From JACRAO01 sp964490895 (lineage in GTDB: Bacteria; Bdellovibrionota; UBA1018), in NCBI GenBank assembly GCA_964490895.1, contig CAZBEI010000037.1:1-7392 (forward strand): DNA of 7,392 bases. The letters run 5' to 3'. The translations under genes and the position numbers were made by a program. Positions 5,475-7,392 of the stretch are shown in pieces (position 1 is the first letter of the stretch; each line of letters begins with the position of its first letter). A model generated the notes under the pieces. It made no database searches and was not told the origin of the DNA. It saw only the letters and a list, made by a program, of their open reading frames with translations.

Positions 5475-6941
5475 CTAAAACTGATAATAGATAAACTTAC
5501 TCGTGCGAGAAATAAGAATTAAACAATAGACAAAAACAAGAGCTAGCAGACAAGCTGTGGCTATAGTTGGACGCCAAAAAACATACCTGGGTTTGAAGTC
5601 AAATGTGCTTATCAATTTATTGTTCCAATGTACCGGTCTATAGCGATACATGACTTGGTAGATATTGGGGAATCCGAAAACTATAATACCAGCCCCAACG
5701 CACCAAATAATGGTTTCGCAGCCAGTTGTTTTAAACAACTCAAATTGAAAGGAATGCAACTGACCTAACGACTTGATAAGAAATAAAGCTTCTTCCAATG
5801 ATTCTGCTCGAAAAAAAATCCAGGCAAAAGCAACAGACAAAAAAGTAAGGCTGATGGATAATGGCCTTGGGATTGAAAAAATCGCCCACTTTCTCCATAA
5901 ATGATTAATGATCAAAAATATTCCGTGCAATACTCCCCAGATCACGAATGTAAAACCGGCGCCGTGCCAAATACCACCCAGAAGCATTGTCAGCATCAAA
6001 TTACAATATTGTTTCGTCGGTCCAAAACGATTTCCTCCCAAGGGGATATACAAATACTGACGTAAAAAATCTGATAGGGTGATGTGCCAACGTCTCCAAA
6101 AATCGATAATTGAAGACGCTTTGTAAGGGGAAAAAAAATTAACCGGAAGCTTGATGCCAAATATCCGCCCTAAACCTACTGCCATATCCGAATATCCCGA
6201 AAAATCAAAATAGATTTGAAAGGTATAAGCGATGTTTCCGAGCAAAACGTCCGCACCATTTAATCGCGCTGTGCCAATTTTAAAGTTAAAAACTGGGTTG
6301 ACAAAGAGTGCTAGTTGGTCGGCCAAAATTAATTTTTTGGCGAGACCAAAAATAAATATGCTCAAACCGATAGCAAGATTTCTCATCAATGGCTGCTTTG
6401 TGTTTTGCGGACCAAACTGTGGATATAACACTCCATAGTTAACCAAAGGTCCAGCAATGAGGTGAGGGAAAAATGACACGCAGGTCGCATATTGTAAGAA
6501 CTGATTTTTATGAATCTGGCGATGATAAGAATCAACCAAATAAGCAATCTGCTGAAAAGTAAAAAATGAGACCGCCAGAGGAAGGACCGGTTTAGTCATG
6601 CTAATCGAAAATAAACCAGCAATAAAATAGCTATATTTATAATGAAACAAAACAGTGAGATTAGCCAAGATTCCAAGCCACAAAAAAAACAGACGCATTT
6701 TTGCACTTAACGAAAGTAACGAAAGAAGTCGTACTATGAAAAAATTAAATAAAATGGAGGTCGTGATAATGGTGATATCAGGCAGATTCCACCAACTATA
6801 AAAAAATAATGAAGCTAATAGTAACCACGCTGCAGTCGCGTAATAACGAAACTCTATGGGCAATAACCTCTGTAGAATTGCGTAGCCAATGTAACAAACT
6901 GGAAGAAACAAAAAAATAAACGGATAAGAGTTAAAAAGCAT
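5475..6941 (-). CDS. MBOAT family O-acyltransferase (AlgI/DltB-like)
   Basis: A 488-residue polytopic inner-membrane protein of the membrane-bound O-acyltransferase family, whose AlgI-type members pass acyl groups, usually acetyl, across the membrane for O-acetylation of exported polysaccharides. The opening MLFNSYPFIFLFLPV is typical of this subfamily. YFDFSGYSDMAVGLGRIFG (244-262), DFWRRWHITLSDFLRQYLYI (280-299) and LGGNRFG (301-307) are the conserved core. LLGGIWHGAGFTFVIWGVLHG (320-340) carries the expected catalytic His326. FFRAES (376-381) is another family mark. Hydrophobic segments fill the rest and the length matches the usual 470-500. The gene follows the SGNH-like gene with a 2-base gap and only a weak purine-rich Shine-Dalgarno (GAAAGA), suggesting translational coupling. 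The acyl group and target are not readable from sequence; acetylation of the locus's glycan is inferred from context. Confidence 0.93.
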   Translation of the reverse strand: MLFNSYPFIFLFLPVCYIGYAILQRLLPIEFRYYATAAWLLLASLFFYSWWNLPDITIITTSILFNFFIVRLLSLLSLSAKMRLFFLWLGILANLTVLFHYKYSYFIAGLFSISMTKPVLPLAVSFFTFQQIAYLVDSYHRQIHKNQFLQYATCVSFFPHLIAGPLVNYGVLYPQFGPQNTKQPLMRNLAIGLSIFIFGLAKKLILADQLALFVNPVFNFKIGTARLNGADVLLGNIAYTFQIYFDFSGYSDMAVGLGRIFGIKLPVNFFSPYKASSIIDFWRRWHITLSDFLRQYLYIPLGGNRFGPTKQYCNLMLTMLLGGIWHGAGFTFVIWGVLHGIFLIINHLWRKWAIFSIPRPLSISLTFLSVAFAWIFFRAESLEEALFLIKSLGQLHSFQFELFKTTGCETIIWCVGAGIIVFGFPNIYQVMYRYRPVHWNNKLISTFDFKPRYVFWRPTIATACLLALVFVYCLILISRTSKFIYYQF

Positions 6942-6943
6942 TT

Positions 6944-7392
6944 TTATCTTTCAAAAACACTAGCCAACATTGGAACAATATTCTCAGTAAACCGAGTAGC
7001 ACCGACTAAATTCATATGATCCAAATCATAAATTGCATTAATTGGCACCCTGCTAAAGTTCCTCCAGTTGTGCAATTGATCATAGGGAAAATCAGTAATG
7101 AGTTTGCGATTCAAAAAATGACGATTTCCAATGCCAAACGATGCGGGTCCACCTCCAATAACCAAGCTAGCACAAGAAGCGAACTGTCTTAAAAATAGGG
7201 TGTATTTTTCTTTTAGATCCACCAAGTACAATGTATTGAGAAATGGGCTTTCTGGAATATCGACCACCACTAACTTTGAGCGTTTACGCCGAAAAATTTG
7301 GCAAATCCGCTCGACCGAAGAAGACACGCCTAGCAGGTCTGTTCTAGCAGTCGCAATATATTCCTTCCATAAAATTTTGGACTCATTGTCGA
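6944..7392 (-). CDS. SGNH-hydrolase-like protein partnered with MBOAT, N-terminus beyond window edge
   Basis: The frame stays open from the TAA (complement of 6944-6946) to the right edge, giving 148 residues of a C-terminal part. A GTG at 7325-7327 is only an internal valine codon; 21 more sense codons precede it in the window. Numbering from the edge, KLVVVDIPESP (39-49) looks like a core beta-strand, and YDLDHMNLVGATRFTENI (121-138) has the block V DxxH pair of SGNH enzymes (D122, H125) followed by N127 and GA..FT, as in the SGNH-like partners of MBOAT acyltransferases. The serine block I is outside the window. Such partners act at the periplasmic face, moving the acyl group from the MBOAT onto the glycan. 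It is upstream of the MBOAT gene by 2 bases and certainly co-transcribed with it. Family assignment rests mainly on the C-terminal motif and this neighbour. Confidence 0.75.
   Translation of the reverse strand, partial: DNESKILWKEYIATARTDLLGVSSSVERICQIFRRKRSKLVVVDIPESPFLNTLYLVDLKEKYTLFLRQFASCASLVIGGGPASFGIGNRHFLNRKLITDFPYDQLHNWRNFSRVPINAIYDLDHMNLVGATRFTENIVPMLASVFER

Noticed and set aside
5495..5520. Possible terminator stem on the minus strand near the end of the MBOAT gene
   Set aside because: Only CTCG/CGAG with a two-base loop plus a bulged four-base outer stem; too weak, and it lies before the stop codon.
6232..6438. Plus-strand 68-codon frame inside the MBOAT gene
   Set aside because: It is antisense to conserved MBOAT sequence and has no start signal.
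7325..7327. GTG as start of a 127-residue protein
   Set aside because: The frame continues open upstream for 21 codons to the window edge and the SGNH-like fold needs the missing N-terminal part, so this is an internal valine.

Overview
The window is a dense piece of a Gram-negative surface-polysaccharide (O-antigen or capsule) locus. It holds eight protein-coding genes, two of them cut by the window edges, with no gene-free stretch longer than about 65 bases. I see no tRNA, rRNA, transposase, CRISPR array or phage gene. A Gram-negative host is inferred from the WbpA/B/D/E set and the O-antigen ligase/polymerase-like membrane protein. The DNA is moderately AT-rich with uneven composition, and I cannot name a genus from it.

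Layout. At the left edge, on the minus strand, is most of a UDP-GlcNAc 6-dehydrogenase (wbpA-like), truncated at its C-terminus by the window end. A 45-base divergent spacer separates it from a plus-strand run of five genes: a class I SAM-dependent methyltransferase of unknown substrate, a polytopic Wzy/WaaL-type membrane protein, and wbpB, wbpD and wbpE homologues. wbpB begins with TTG. wbpB/wbpD overlap by 23 bases and wbpD/wbpE by 4, so these three look translationally coupled. Only 15 bases beyond wbpE, a minus-strand pair runs toward it: an AlgI-like MBOAT O-acyltransferase, preceded 2 bases upstream by the C-terminal part of an SGNH-hydrolase-like protein that enters from beyond the right edge.

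How they work together. WbpA oxidises UDP-GlcNAc at C6. WbpB oxidises C3 of the product, WbpE transfers an amino group to C3, and WbpD N-acetylates it. The result is UDP-2,3-diacetamido-2,3-dideoxy-glucuronic acid, a known O-antigen precursor of Pseudomonas and Bordetella. All four activities are represented here. The C2 epimerase (WbpI-type) that would give the mannuronic form is not in the window. The membrane protein probably polymerises the glycan or ligates it to a carrier. The MBOAT/SGNH pair probably O-acetylates an exported glycan, and the methyltransferase may modify a sugar or terminus, though nothing in the sequence fixes its substrate.

I found no clearly new system. The most notable unexplained feature is a perfect 11-bp, 4-base-loop hairpin, with a further 4-bp outer stem, inside the 3' end of the methyltransferase gene. 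Other points worth a look are the split of the sugar pathway across divergent transcripts, the convergent gene ends with no visible terminator, and the paired acylation genes.
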